Made by a program: the position numbers and the translations under genes
Assembly: GCF_900100085.1 (NCBI RefSeq)
Contig: NZ_FNEJ01000026.1
Location: 1 to 64,000 of the forward strand
Direction: 5' to 3'
From: Salipiger marinus
GTDB taxonomy: Bacteria > Pseudomonadota > Alphaproteobacteria > Rhodobacterales > Rhodobacteraceae
DNA: 64,000 nt
Shown: positions 1 to 7,887 of the stretch, piece after piece
Layout: each line of letters opens with the position of its first letter
How positions within the stretch are numbered: the stretch's first letter is position 1
The notes under the pieces: generated by a model
Seen by the model: the letters and a program-made list of their open reading frames with translations, nothing else
Database searches by the model: none
What the model was told of the DNA's origin: nothing

Positions 1-290
1 TGGAGGGCGTCCGGCACGGCCCCGCTCTGGTTCAGGGTTTCCATGATGTCCTCCCACAGCCCTGCCAGTGTCCAGCGCCGGAACTGCCGGTAGACGCTGG
101 ACCATTTACCGAACTCTTCGGGAAGATCGCGCCACGGCGCTCCCGTGCGGGCGATCCAGAAAATCCCATCAAGAACAAGGCGGTGATTGGTCGGTTTGCG
201 CCCGTTAGGCGCACGGACTGCCAGAATGAACCGTTCAAAGAACGCCCATTCTTCGTCCGACATAAGATTTCGTGCCAAGCTGGTCTCCAT
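1..290 (-). CDS. IS5-family (IS427-group) transposase, first reading frame, cut by the window edge
   Basis: Reading the minus strand from the ATG at 290-288 gives a protein beginning METSLARNLMSDEEWAFFER. It continues with NGRKPTNHR, FWIARTGAPWRDLP and FGKWSSVYRQFRRW, the DUF4096-type N-terminal region of IS427-group DDE transposases. The frame is open to the window edge (about 96 codons seen), so the catalytic part lies outside. In this group the transposase is usually made from two overlapping frames by programmed frameshifting, which cannot be checked here. The methionine at 263-261 is an alternative start. Upstream, 322-351 has the look of an IS terminal repeat. The family call is from recognised motifs and is fairly secure; intactness of the element is unknown. 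Confidence 0.85.
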   Translation of the reverse strand, partial: METSLARNLMSDEEWAFFERFILAVRAPNGRKPTNHRLVLDGIFWIARTGAPWRDLPEEFGKWSSVYRQFRRWTLAGLWEDIMETLNQSGAVPDAL

Positions 291-351
291 CGTAGACACC
301 AGCTTGAATCATGCCTGTAGCACGATGTGAATCCCTTTTGTCAACACGGCC
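1..351 (-). mobile_element. Terminal part of an IS5/IS427-type insertion sequence
   Basis: The element holds the transposase start and a terminal segment which, read inward on the minus strand, begins GGCCGTGTTGACAAAAGG at about 351. IS427-group elements usually insert at CTAG and duplicate TA. Here CTAG sits at 351-354, exactly at this boundary, and its complement supplies the TAG stop codon of phaZ. The TTGACA in the terminus could be the -35 of the transposase promoter. The other end is outside the window, so the second terminal repeat and target duplication cannot be seen. Confidence 0.7.
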
Positions 352-1562
352 TAGTCCATCGCCAGAATCATGTTCCGCACCACCGGATAAATCTCGTTTT
401 CCCATTTCCGCCCGTTGAACACGCCATAATGGCCGACATTGGCCTGAAGATGATGGCGTTTGAGATGCGGGCGCAGGCTGCCGCAAAGATCATGCGCCGC
501 AGAAGTCTGCCCCAGCCCGCAGATATCGTCGCGCCCGCCCTCCACGGTCAGCAGCGCCGTCTTGCGAATCTGCCCCGGATCGACCCGCCGCCCGCGCCAG
601 TAAAATTCCCCCCGCGCCAGATCGGCTTTCTGAAACACGCGGTCTATGGTTTCGAGATAAAATTCCTCGGTCAGATCAAGAACGGCGAAATACTCGTCAT
701 AGAATTCCTTGATGCGCGCGGCAGGCGCCTGCTCTCCGGCGGCAAGATGATCGTAAAGCTTGCGGTGCTGCGCCTGATGCCGGTCCATGTTCATCGCCAT
801 GAAGGCGGTCAGCTGCAGAAAGCCGGGATAGACCCGCCGCCCGCCGCCCGCATAGCGCCCGGGCACGGTGGCGATCACGTTGCGCGCGAACCATGACAGC
901 GGCCTCTGCTGCGCCAGCGCGTTGACGGCGGTGGGGCTTTCGCGCACATCCACCGGCCCCGCCATCAGCACCATGCTGCGCGGCGTGGCGGGATGGCCGT
1001 CCTCGGACATGACCGCCACCGCCGCCAGCGCCTGCACGCAGGGCTGGCAGACCGCCAGCACATGCGCACCGGGGTCGATCTCCTCCAGACAGCGGATCAC
1101 GTAGGCGACGTAGTCATCCACGCCGAAGGCGCCTTCGTCGCGGGGCACGTCGCGGGCGTTTTTCCAGTCGATGACATAGACCTCGTGATCGCGCAGCAGG
1201 GTGCGCACCGTGCCCGCCAGCAGCGTGGCGAAATGGCCCGACAGCGGCGCCGTCACCAGCACCTTGGGCTGCGGGCTGTCCATGTCCTTGGCAAAGCGCA
1301 GCAGCCGCGCAAAGGGCAGATCCAGCACCACCTCCTCGGTCACCGGCACCACGCGGTTGTCGACCGGCACGCCGGTGATGCCAAAAGCCGGGCGGCTGTG
1401 GCTCAGCCGGAAGCGCGACACCATCTCCGCCAGCGCCGCCTGCCGCCGCAGCAGATCGGCCCATGGCCCCGCCGGGCGCGGCATCCCCGCAAGCCCCAGC
1501 AGCGCTGCGGTGCGAAAAGGCGCCACAAAATCATCAAAGCCTTGATAAGTTGCATAAAGCAC
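351..1562 (-). CDS. phaZ: Intracellular polyhydroxyalkanoate (PHB) depolymerase
   Basis: This 403-residue protein has the length and layout of intracellular PHB depolymerases (TIGR01849/PHB_depo_C alpha/beta hydrolases), which release hydroxybutyrate from storage granules. The nucleophile region is VCQPC at about residues 171-175; in this family the lipase-box serine is replaced by cysteine. Candidate partners are the Asp in EGGRDDI and the His in VGHYGVFNG near the C-terminus. The gene is divergent from the glutathione S-transferase gene with about 100 bp between them. Its TAG stop codon coincides with the IS insertion site, so the ORF looks intact but its 3' flank was replaced. No phaC, phaP or phaR is seen in the window. 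Confidence 0.9.
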   Translation of the reverse strand: MLYATYQGFDDFVAPFRTAALLGLAGMPRPAGPWADLLRRQAALAEMVSRFRLSHSRPAFGITGVPVDNRVVPVTEEVVLDLPFARLLRFAKDMDSPQPKVLVTAPLSGHFATLLAGTVRTLLRDHEVYVIDWKNARDVPRDEGAFGVDDYVAYVIRCLEEIDPGAHVLAVCQPCVQALAAVAVMSEDGHPATPRSMVLMAGPVDVRESPTAVNALAQQRPLSWFARNVIATVPGRYAGGGRRVYPGFLQLTAFMAMNMDRHQAQHRKLYDHLAAGEQAPAARIKEFYDEYFAVLDLTEEFYLETIDRVFQKADLARGEFYWRGRRVDPGQIRKTALLTVEGGRDDICGLGQTSAAHDLCGSLRPHLKRHHLQANVGHYGVFNGRKWENEIYPVVRNMILAMD

Positions 1563-1663
1563 GGCGGCCTCGCCCGTTGTCCTGCAAAAACGCTAGCCAC
1601 ATCGCCGGGCGCCTGCGACAAAATTCCGGCAGGCAGACCGGCCCCGTCGCACGTGGAGACATC

Positions 1664-2320
1664 ATGTCCAAGGCAACGCTCACCATTTCATCGAAAAACT
1701 ACTCCTCATGGTCGCTGCGCGGCTGGCTGCTGTGCCGGATGGCCGGGCTCGACGTCACCGAAGAACCGGTGGACATGACCGAAGCCTCGGCGCGGCAGGA
1801 ACTGCTGCTGCTCACGCCCTCGGTGCTGGTGCCGCGGCTGACCCATGGCGATGTCGCGGTCTGGGACACGCTGGCCATCGCCGAATACCTGCACGAGACC
1901 TTCCCCAAGGCCGGGCTCTATCCCGCGGATGTGGCCGCCCGCGCGCTCTGCCGCGCAGTGTCCGGAGAGATGCATTCGGGCTTTTACAACCTGCGCTCGG
2001 CGCTGCCGATGAACCTCAGGGCGCGGCATGACAGCTTCCGGATCTTCTCCGGCGCGCGGCCGGATGTGGAACGGGTCAAGGCGATCTGGCACGACTGCCT
2101 TGACCGCTTCGGCGGGCCGTTCCTGTTCGGCGCCCGCCCCAGCGTGGCCGATGCCATGTATGCCCCGGTCTGCACCCGCTTCCGCACCTATGCCGTGCCG
2201 CTGGATCCGGCGCTGCAGGCCTATGCGGACACGATCCTGACCTGGCCGCCGATGCTGGACTGGACCAAGGCGGCGCTGGCCGAGCCCGAAGAGATCGTGG
2301 AACTGGAGGTGGAGTTCTAG
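1664..2320 (+). CDS. Glutathione S-transferase family protein
   Basis: The predicted protein has 218 residues. The N-terminus reads as a thioredoxin-like GST domain: TISSKNYSSWSLRGWLL holds the likely glutathione-activating serine, followed by the cis-proline loop SVLVPRL and the DTLAIAEYL motif that binds the gamma-glutamyl group. Residues from about 85 onward form the all-helical C-terminal domain, with RPSVADAMYAPV as the usual N-capping box. The ATG at 1664 was chosen because GGAG lies about 7 nt upstream and homologues start here; the frame is open further upstream into the phaZ promoter region. Substrate cannot be predicted. A role in detoxification is inference from the family. Confidence 0.85.
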   Translation: MSKATLTISSKNYSSWSLRGWLLCRMAGLDVTEEPVDMTEASARQELLLLTPSVLVPRLTHGDVAVWDTLAIAEYLHETFPKAGLYPADVAARALCRAVSGEMHSGFYNLRSALPMNLRARHDSFRIFSGARPDVERVKAIWHDCLDRFGGPFLFGARPSVADAMYAPVCTRFRTYAVPLDPALQAYADTILTWPPMLDWTKAALAEPEEIVELEVEF

Positions 2321-2323
2321 ACC

Positions 2324-3508
2324 CTAGCGCGCCAGATCGCGGATGCCGCGCTCCAGCCCCGCCAGCGTCATGGGCACCATGCGCCCGGCAAAGATCTCGC
2401 GGATCATCGCGATGGACTGGGTTTGCTCCCATTGCCGCTCCGGCACCGGGTTGATCCACAGATGGTCCGGCCACTGGTCGCGCGCCCGCTCCAGCCAGAC
2501 CTGCCCGGGCTCGGGGTTCCAGTGCTCGTTGGCGCCGCCCGGATAGGCGATCTCGTAAGGGCTCATCGAGGCATCGCCGACAAAGATGCATTTCCAGTCC
2601 GGGCCATAGCGGTGCAGCACCTCCCATGTGGGGGTCTGCGCGTCCCAGCGGCGGCGGTTGTCGCGCCACACGCCCTCATAAAGGCAGTTGTGGAAATAAT
2701 GATGCTCCAGATGCCGGAACTCGCTGCGCGCGGCGGAAAACAGCTCTTCGACCGCCTGCACATGGTCGTCCATCGACCCGCCCACATCCAGAAACAGCAG
2801 CACCTTCACCGCATTGCGCCGCTCGGGCCGGGTCATCACGTCCAGATATCCGGCCTTGGCGCTGGCACGGATGGTGCCATCCAGATCCAGTTCCTCCGCC
2901 GCCCCCTCCCGCGCCCAGGCCCGCAGACGGCGCAGCGCCATCTTGAGCGTGCGCGGACCAAGATCCAGATCGTCGTCCAGATTGCGGAACTCCCGCCGGT
3001 CCCAGACCTTGACGGCGCGGCGGTGGCGGCTCTGGTCCTGCCCGATCCGCACGCCCTCGGGATTGTAGCCAAAGGCGCCAAAAGGCGAGGTGCCCGCCGT
3101 GCCGATCCATTTGCTGCCGCCCTGATGCCGGTCGTGCTGCTCGCGCAGCCGCGCCCGCAGCGTCTCCATCAGCGCCTCGAACCCGCCAAGCGCCGCGATC
3201 TCGGCGCGCTCCGCCTCGGTCAGATGTTTCTCGGCCATGCGCGCCAGCCAGTCGGCGGGCAGATCCACCGCCTCCAGCACCTGCTCCAGCGTCAGCGCCT
3301 CGGCGCCCTTGAAGCTTTCGGAAAAGGCCTGATCGAAGCGGTCCAGATGCCGCTCGTCCTTCACCAGCGCGGCGCGCGCCAGATAATAGAACCCCTCCAC
3401 ATCATAGCGCGCCAGCCCCGCCTGCAGCGCCTCCAGAAAGGTCAGGAATTCGCGCAGCGACACCGGCACCCCGGCGCGCCGCAGCCTGTCGAAGAAGGTC
3501 AGAAACAT
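2324..3508 (-). CDS. VWA domain-containing, CoxE-like protein
   Basis: This 394-residue protein matches the CoxE/VWA family, which often works with MoxR-type AAA+ ATPases as a chaperone for metal-enzyme maturation. Residues 1-130 are helical and charged. The von Willebrand A domain begins near residue 235, with the metal-site sequence FLDVGGSMDDH (Asp241, Ser245). The textbook MIDAS motif is DxSxS; here the middle serine is a glycine. No MoxR gene is adjacent: the upstream neighbours are a small membrane protein and an acetyltransferase. It converges on the GST gene with only 3 bp between stop codons. Function beyond the domain call is not established. Confidence 0.8.
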   Translation of the reverse strand: MFLTFFDRLRRAGVPVSLREFLTFLEALQAGLARYDVEGFYYLARAALVKDERHLDRFDQAFSESFKGAEALTLEQVLEAVDLPADWLARMAEKHLTEAERAEIAALGGFEALMETLRARLREQHDRHQGGSKWIGTAGTSPFGAFGYNPEGVRIGQDQSRHRRAVKVWDRREFRNLDDDLDLGPRTLKMALRRLRAWAREGAAEELDLDGTIRASAKAGYLDVMTRPERRNAVKVLLFLDVGGSMDDHVQAVEELFSAARSEFRHLEHHYFHNCLYEGVWRDNRRRWDAQTPTWEVLHRYGPDWKCIFVGDASMSPYEIAYPGGANEHWNPEPGQVWLERARDQWPDHLWINPVPERQWEQTQSIAMIREIFAGRMVPMTLAGLERGIRDLAR

Positions 3509-3562
3509 GCGCCACCTCGCGCCCCATCATGGCGCCCCGCAGCCCGCGCCACAAGCGGCTTT

Positions 3563-3622
3563 CATCTTGCCGGAAAAACTCCGGGGGAAGACCGCCGCAG
3601 GCGGGCTGGGGGCAGAGCCCCC
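3563..3622 (-). repeat. Dispersed GC-rich repeat, copy 1 (GGAGTTT subtype)
   Basis: Read on the minus strand it has the GGGGGCTCTGCCCCC palindrome, a CCGCC/GGCGG stem, then CCCCCGGAGTTTTT and CGGCAAGATGAA. It starts 13 nt after the stop of the small membrane protein gene (3635-3802), in the same polarity. Confidence 0.75.
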
Positions 3623-3634
3623 GCAGCGCCGGGA

Positions 3635-3802
3635 TCAGGCGAGAAGCTTTTCAAGGATCAGCGTCAGGATGACCCCGCCCAGCCCGAAGGCAATGGCATA
3701 GACGGCGGCAAACTGCGCGATATCGGCCCGGTTGCCCTTGCGGCGGCGGGCGGTCAGCCCGCCGATGACAGCGCCCAGAAGGGCGGCAGCGATCACGATC
3801 AT
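3635..3802 (-). CDS. Small two-helix membrane protein (55 aa)
   Basis: A minus-strand ORF runs from ATG at 3802 to TGA at 3635. It encodes MIVIAAALLGAVIGGL, then the basic loop TARRRKGNRADIAQ, then a second hydrophobic segment, YAIAFGLGGVILTLIL, and ends EKLLA. Two transmembrane helices joined by a positively charged loop are clear from the sequence. I recall similar short proteins across Rhodobacterales, sometimes misnamed apolipoprotein acyltransferase, but it is far too short for that enzyme. It sits between the GNAT gene and the VWA gene on the same strand and is followed by a repeat element. The conserved-looking composition supports a real gene; function unknown. Confidence 0.7.
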   Translation of the reverse strand: MIVIAAALLGAVIGGLTARRRKGNRADIAQFAAVYAIAFGLGGVILTLILEKLLA

Positions 3803-3958
3803 GGCGGTCTCAGCTTCCTCTCACAGCCTCGGGCAACGGCGCGGCGCGGGTGGCGCCGCAGGGCCCGGTCAGAGCCGGAGCCCTATCCCGGTCCCCCCCG
3901 AAAGTCCAGCCGCGCCGCCCGGGGCGCGGCAGAGTGTCCCGCCGCGCCAAGCCCGCCT

Positions 3959-4450
3959 TCAGCTGCGCTGATACTTGATGAAGGGCGTCACGCGGCCGAT
4001 GCGGTCGTAAAGCTGCCGGGCCGGGGTGTTGAACTCCTGCGTCAGCCAGTAGACCTGCGGCGCGCCCGCAGCATCGGCCTCGGCATAGACCGCCTCGATC
4101 AGCGCGCGCCCCACGCCGCGCCCGCGGCAGGAGGCATCGGCATAAAGATCCTGCAGATAGCAGACATTCTCGATCCGCCAGCAGTGCCGGTGCATCAGAC
4201 AATGCGCGATCCCCACCGGGCGCCCGTCCAGTTCGGCGACCAGCGCACGGAAATCCTGCGCCTCGTCCCCCAGCAGCCGGGCAAAGGTGGTATCGGCCAC
4301 GGTCAGCGGCACGGAGGTCTCGTAAAACTCCAGATAGGCGGCCCAGAGCCGCCCCCAGTCCTCGCGGTCCTGCGCCTGAAGCGGACGCACGACGATGCCG
4401 GAGGCGGCACCCGGGGCGGGCGCGGAAGACGGGGTGTCGGAAAGGGTCAT
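3959..4450 (-). CDS. GNAT family N-acetyltransferase
   Basis: This 163-residue protein has a low-complexity first 20 residues followed by one GNAT domain. The acetyl-CoA pyrophosphate loop is visible as CRGRGVGRALIEAV (Q/RxxGxG/A pattern, about residues 109-122), preceded by the beta-4 strand YLQDLYAD and followed by YWLTQEFNTPARQLYDRIG. That ending is typical of small-molecule acetyltransferases related to diamine or amino-acid acetylases. The gene lies downstream of prfC on the same strand with 141 bp between them, and upstream of the small membrane protein gene. The acceptor substrate cannot be read from the sequence. Confidence 0.8.
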   Translation of the reverse strand: MTLSDTPSSAPAPGAASGIVVRPLQAQDREDWGRLWAAYLEFYETSVPLTVADTTFARLLGDEAQDFRALVAELDGRPVGIAHCLMHRHCWRIENVCYLQDLYADASCRGRGVGRALIEAVYAEADAAGAPQVYWLTQEFNTPARQLYDRIGRVTPFIKYQRS

Positions 4451-4591
4451 GGGTCGGGGCCTGCCTGTCTGGGGCCCCGGATGCCTGCGGATCGGGGCGC
4501 ATGTCTGCCTGATGCCCCGACTATAGGGGCAAAGCCCCCCTGCGGCGCAAGCCCGGATCCCGCCGCCCCGACCCGGGGGCGGCAGCCTGCC

Positions 4592-6199
4592 TCAGACCAT
4601 CATTTCCTTGGTGGCCGACAGCCGCACGTCAGGATAGTCGCGCACCACGCGGTCGATGTCCCATTGCAGGCGGGTCAGGAAGACGATGTCGCCATCATTG
4701 TCATGGGCGATATGCTGCTTGTTCGCAGTCACGAACCGGTCGACGGCGGCTTTCTCGCCATGCACCCAGCGGGCGGAGGTGAACTGCGACATGTCGAACC
4801 GCACCGGCAGGGCATATTCCTGCTCGATCCGCGCGCCCAGCACCTCGAACTGCAGCGCGCCCACCACGCCCACGATGAACCCCGACCCGATGGCGGGCTT
4901 GAACACCTTGGCGGCCCCCTCTTCAGCGAACTGGAACAGCGCCTTTTCCAGATGCTTGGCCTTCATCGGATCGCCCGCGCGCACGGTCTGCAGCAGTTCC
5001 GGCGCAAAGCTCGGAATGCCCGTCACCTTCAGCACCTCGCCCTCGGTCAGCGTGTCGCCAATGCGCAGCTGGCCATGGTTCGGAATGCCGATGATGTCGC
5101 CCGCCCAGGCCTCTTCGGCCAGTTCGCGGTCGGCGGCCAGAAACAGCACCGGGTTGGAGATGGACATGGGTTTCTTGCTGCGCACATGGGTCAGCTTCAT
5201 GCCGCGCTCGAAATGCCCGGAGGCGAGCCGGACAAAGGCCACGCGGTCGCGATGCTTGGGGTCCATATTGGCCTGCACCTTGAACACGAAGCCGGTGACC
5301 TTCGTCTCTTCGGGGGCGATCTCGCGCGGGGTGGCGCGGGTCGGCTGCGGTTCGGGGGCCAGTTCGCCGATGCCGTCCATCAGTTCCTTCACGCCGAAGG
5401 AGTTGATGGCCGAGCCGAACCAGATCGGGGTCATATGCCCCTCCAGCACCGATTGCGGGTCAAGCGCGGGCAGCAGCTCGCGCGCCATCTCGACCTCCTC
5501 GCGGAGCTTCTCCAGCAGGTCGGCGGGGATATGCTCGGCGAGTTTGGGATCGTCGAGCCCCGAGATCTTGATCGATTCCGCCACCCGGTTGCGGTCGGCG
5601 CGGTCCATCAGCTCGAGCCGGTCATGGATCATGTCGTAACAGCCAAGGAAATCGCGGCCCATGCCGATGGGCCAGCTTGCCGGCGTCACGTCGATGGCAA
5701 GGTTTTCCTGAATCTCGTCGATGATCTCGAAAGTCTCGCGCGCCTCGCGGTCCATCTTGTTGCAGAAGGTCAGGATCGGCAGATCGCGCAGGCGGCAGAC
5801 CTCGAAGAGCTTGCGGGTCTGGCTTTCGACCCCCTTGGCGCCGTCGATGACCATGATCGCCGCATCCACCGCCGTCAGCGTGCGATAGGTGTCTTCGGAA
5901 AAATCGCTGTGACCGGGCGTGTCCACCAGATTGTAGCGGAAATTCCCGTAATCGAACGACATGGCCGAGGCGGAGACAGAGATGCCGCGCTCCTGCTCCA
6001 TCTTCATGAAGTCAGAGCGGGTGCGCCGGGCCTCGCCCTTGGCGCGCACCTGTCCCGCCATCTGGATCGCGCCACCGAACAGCAGGAACTTTTCGGTCAG
6101 CGTGGTCTTGCCCGCATCCGGATGCGAGATGATCGCGAAGGTGCGGCGCCGCGCGATTTCGGGCGGCAGGTCGGGGCGGTTCGAGGCACTGTCCAGCAT
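4592..6199 (-). CDS. prfC: Peptide chain release factor 3
   Basis: This 535-residue translational GTPase removes RF1/RF2 from the ribosome after termination. All G motifs are visible near the N-terminus: SHPDAGKTTLTEK (G1), the GISVS switch I, DTPGHSDFSEDT (G3) and NKMDRE (G4). Length and the C-terminal half match bacterial RF3 (E. coli 529 aa). It belongs to the EF-G-like group but lacks the longer EF-G C-terminus, so EF-G and LepA are unlikely. It is transcribed away from the Rho-N-like gene, with a 134 bp divergent spacer holding possible promoters that I could not resolve. Confidence 0.95.
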   Translation of the reverse strand: MLDSASNRPDLPPEIARRRTFAIISHPDAGKTTLTEKFLLFGGAIQMAGQVRAKGEARRTRSDFMKMEQERGISVSASAMSFDYGNFRYNLVDTPGHSDFSEDTYRTLTAVDAAIMVIDGAKGVESQTRKLFEVCRLRDLPILTFCNKMDREARETFEIIDEIQENLAIDVTPASWPIGMGRDFLGCYDMIHDRLELMDRADRNRVAESIKISGLDDPKLAEHIPADLLEKLREEVEMARELLPALDPQSVLEGHMTPIWFGSAINSFGVKELMDGIGELAPEPQPTRATPREIAPEETKVTGFVFKVQANMDPKHRDRVAFVRLASGHFERGMKLTHVRSKKPMSISNPVLFLAADRELAEEAWAGDIIGIPNHGQLRIGDTLTEGEVLKVTGIPSFAPELLQTVRAGDPMKAKHLEKALFQFAEEGAAKVFKPAIGSGFIVGVVGALQFEVLGARIEQEYALPVRFDMSQFTSARWVHGEKAAVDRFVTANKQHIAHDNDGDIVFLTRLQWDIDRVVRDYPDVRLSATKEMMV

Positions 6200-6333
6200 G
6201 GAGGCGGCTATAGGGCGCGCGCGCCCGCTTGTCCATGGGGAACCAAGCGCGCGCCGGGCGGTTCCTGCCCCAGAACAGGCCCCCGAACGCCCCCCTAATC
6301 CGGCTCCGGCCTCAGTCCGAAAGGAAAGACATC

Positions 6334-6597
6334 ATGACCCGCGACCACGGCCCCGCCATCAAGGATGACAAGCTTTACGAAGACCTGCGCGAGAAGGGCA
6401 ATTCCAAGGAGAAATCCGCCCGCATCGCCAATGCCAAGGCCAATCCCGACATGCACCCGTCCCGCAAGGGCGGTGGGGCCCCGGCCTATGAGGACTGGAC
6501 CAAGGACGAGCTTTACGACCGCGCCCGCGAGATCGGCATCGAAGGCCGGTCCGACATGACCAAGGACGAGCTGATCGCGGCGCTGCGCCGCCACTGA
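6334..6597 (+). CDS. Rho termination factor N-terminal-like small protein (87 aa)
   Basis: The small basic/acidic protein starts MTRDHGPAIKDDKLYEDLR. Its N-terminal half (KLYEDLREKGNSKEKSARIANA) resembles the DUF7218 type, and the C-terminal half (WTKDELYDRAREIGI...MTKDELIAALR) has two helical SAP/Rho-N-like repeats that bind nucleic acids in relatives. The start is set by AAGGAAAG about 7 nt upstream of the ATG at 6334. It is monocistronic, divergent from prfC and convergent with the Hint gene. Relatives are often called plasmid stabilisation or Rho-N-domain proteins; the actual role is unknown. Confidence 0.75.
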   Translation: MTRDHGPAIKDDKLYEDLREKGNSKEKSARIANAKANPDMHPSRKGGGAPAYEDWTKDELYDRAREIGIEGRSDMTKDELIAALRRH

Positions 6598-6613
6598 TCC
6601 GCGCCGCGCGCCT

Positions 6614-6650
6614 GAAGCCTCCGGCGGGAGTTTGCCGGGCAAGATGAAGC
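6614..6650 (+). repeat. Half-copy of the dispersed repeat tail (GGAGTTT subtype), plus orientation
   Basis: CCTCCGGCGGGAGTTT followed by GCCGGGCAAGATGAAG lies 17 nt after the stop of the Rho-N-like gene. The same tail occurs at 3563 and 49337 in the opposite orientation. Here a short CTCC/GGAG hairpin plus TTT follows a plus-strand gene, which looks like a small terminator. Confidence 0.6.
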
Positions 6651-6665
6651 CTGCGCGTTTCCATT

Positions 6666-6722
6666 GGCCCCAAATATCCCGGGGGAGGCCGCGCCTGCGC
6701 GGCCGGGGGCAGCGCCCCCGGC
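6666..6722 (-). repeat. Dispersed GC-rich repeat, copy 2 (GGGATATTT subtype)
   Basis: On the minus strand: GGGGGCGCTGCCCCC, then the stem GGCCGCGC/GCGCGGCC, then CTCCCCCGGGATATTT and GGGGCCAATGGAAA. It starts 20 nt after the stop of the Hint gene, in the same polarity, facing the plus-strand half-copy at 6614-6650. Confidence 0.8.
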
Positions 6723-6741
6723 TTGCCCTCCGCCCCGCGCC

Positions 6742-7758
6742 TCAGCCGGTGGAGGCGCGCCGCAGCAGATCGGCCGCGTCGCTGCGGCGCAGCAGCGCCT
6801 CCTGCACGTCGAAGCCGCTCTGGTCGCTCTGGCTGTGGCGAGGCAGCAGCGCTGCGAGATCGGGGGTCAGCTCGCCGGGCAGGGCGGCACGGGTGCGGCT
6901 GTCCACCAGCAGCGATTCCGCCGCGATGCCTTCGGCGTAGATGATCTGGTGATGGTCAAACAGCATGTGGAAATACTCGACAAATCCGCCCTCGACGCGG
7001 CGGATGCTGTGGCCATTGACCAGATGCCGCGCCCGCACCAGCAGTTCGGCCCGGCCCGCGCCCAGCCGGTCCTCGCGCTGATAGATGAACAGCCGGTGAT
7101 CGGGGCTCACCAGCAGGTCGCGCGCGGTGTTGAGCGTGCCCGCGCGGATCAGCACCGGGGCAAAATCCCCGGTGGCGCGCTGGGTGCGTTGGCCGATCCA
7201 GCGGATCGGCTGCGGGCCGTCATCGCGGGTCAGGACCATGTCGCCCACGCGCAGCGCCTCCACCGGGCATTGCGCGCCGGTGGCCAGCGTGATGGCGGTG
7301 CCGCGGCTGAAGGCGGTGCAGGCGGCCTGCGCAAAACGCCCCAGCGCCTCCTCGGTCGAGATGCCCACCAGCGCGTAATCCTGCCGCGCCACCAGCGGCC
7401 CCAGCGGCAGCAGGAACACCGCCACCACGCCGCCCTGCGCGTCGGTTTCCACCAGCACCAGCGCTTCGGTGGTGGCGCCGGATCCGGTCATGAAGGTCAG
7501 GCAGCAGTCCAGATGCAGCGCCGCACCCGGCGTGCCGGTCTTTGTGCCGGGCGCAAGCCGGAAGGGCGAGGCGGCGGCGGGAATGAGGCTCAGCCGCTGC
7601 GGCTCCGCCCGGGGCGACAGCTGGTAGATGTCGTTCAGCTCCAGCTCTGCGGCAAAGCTGACGCCATCGCCCAGATTGGCGCCTTCGCAGACGCGGAACT
7701 GGTCGGCGCCATAGATCGCGACGCTATGGGCGGGGACGCTCTGCAAGGCCTCGGCCAT
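6742..7758 (-). CDS. Hint (Hedgehog/intein) domain protein, Rhodobacterales type
   Basis: The predicted protein has 338 residues. Residues 1-145 form an unknown domain without a signal peptide. The Hint_2 domain follows: TAFSRGTAITLATG (147-161), PVEALRVGDMVLTRDDG, QPIRWIGQR and the SPDHRL block near 218-223. The position normally held by the self-cleaving cysteine is Ala149, with the only nearby Cys at 147, so autoprocessing is doubtful. The region after the Hint core is short, leaving no obvious cargo. The start at 7758 was picked for AGGGAGAAG upstream; the frame extends about 20 codons further. Such proteins are numerous in Rhodobacterales and poorly understood. Confidence 0.75.
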   Translation of the reverse strand: MAEALQSVPAHSVAIYGADQFRVCEGANLGDGVSFAAELELNDIYQLSPRAEPQRLSLIPAAASPFRLAPGTKTGTPGAALHLDCCLTFMTGSGATTEALVLVETDAQGGVVAVFLLPLGPLVARQDYALVGISTEEALGRFAQAACTAFSRGTAITLATGAQCPVEALRVGDMVLTRDDGPQPIRWIGQRTQRATGDFAPVLIRAGTLNTARDLLVSPDHRLFIYQREDRLGAGRAELLVRARHLVNGHSIRRVEGGFVEYFHMLFDHHQIIYAEGIAAESLLVDSRTRAALPGELTPDLAALLPRHSQSDQSGFDVQEALLRRSDAADLLRRASTG

Positions 7759-7887
7759 GCCCTGTCTTCTCCCTGTGGGGGTGGCGGTTCTGCGGCGGTC
7801 CGCTGGACCTGTCCCCATTGTATCCGATTAAAATGTGTCATCATATGGGTTTGCATCCGGCCATTTGCCGGCACGAGGAGGATTGAG

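Noticed and set aside
2423-6298. Open frame of more than 1200 codons on the plus strand
   Set aside because: It lies antisense to the VWA gene, GNAT gene and prfC, has a His/Arg/Gly/Ala-rich composition typical of antisense frames in GC-rich DNA, and shows no domain.
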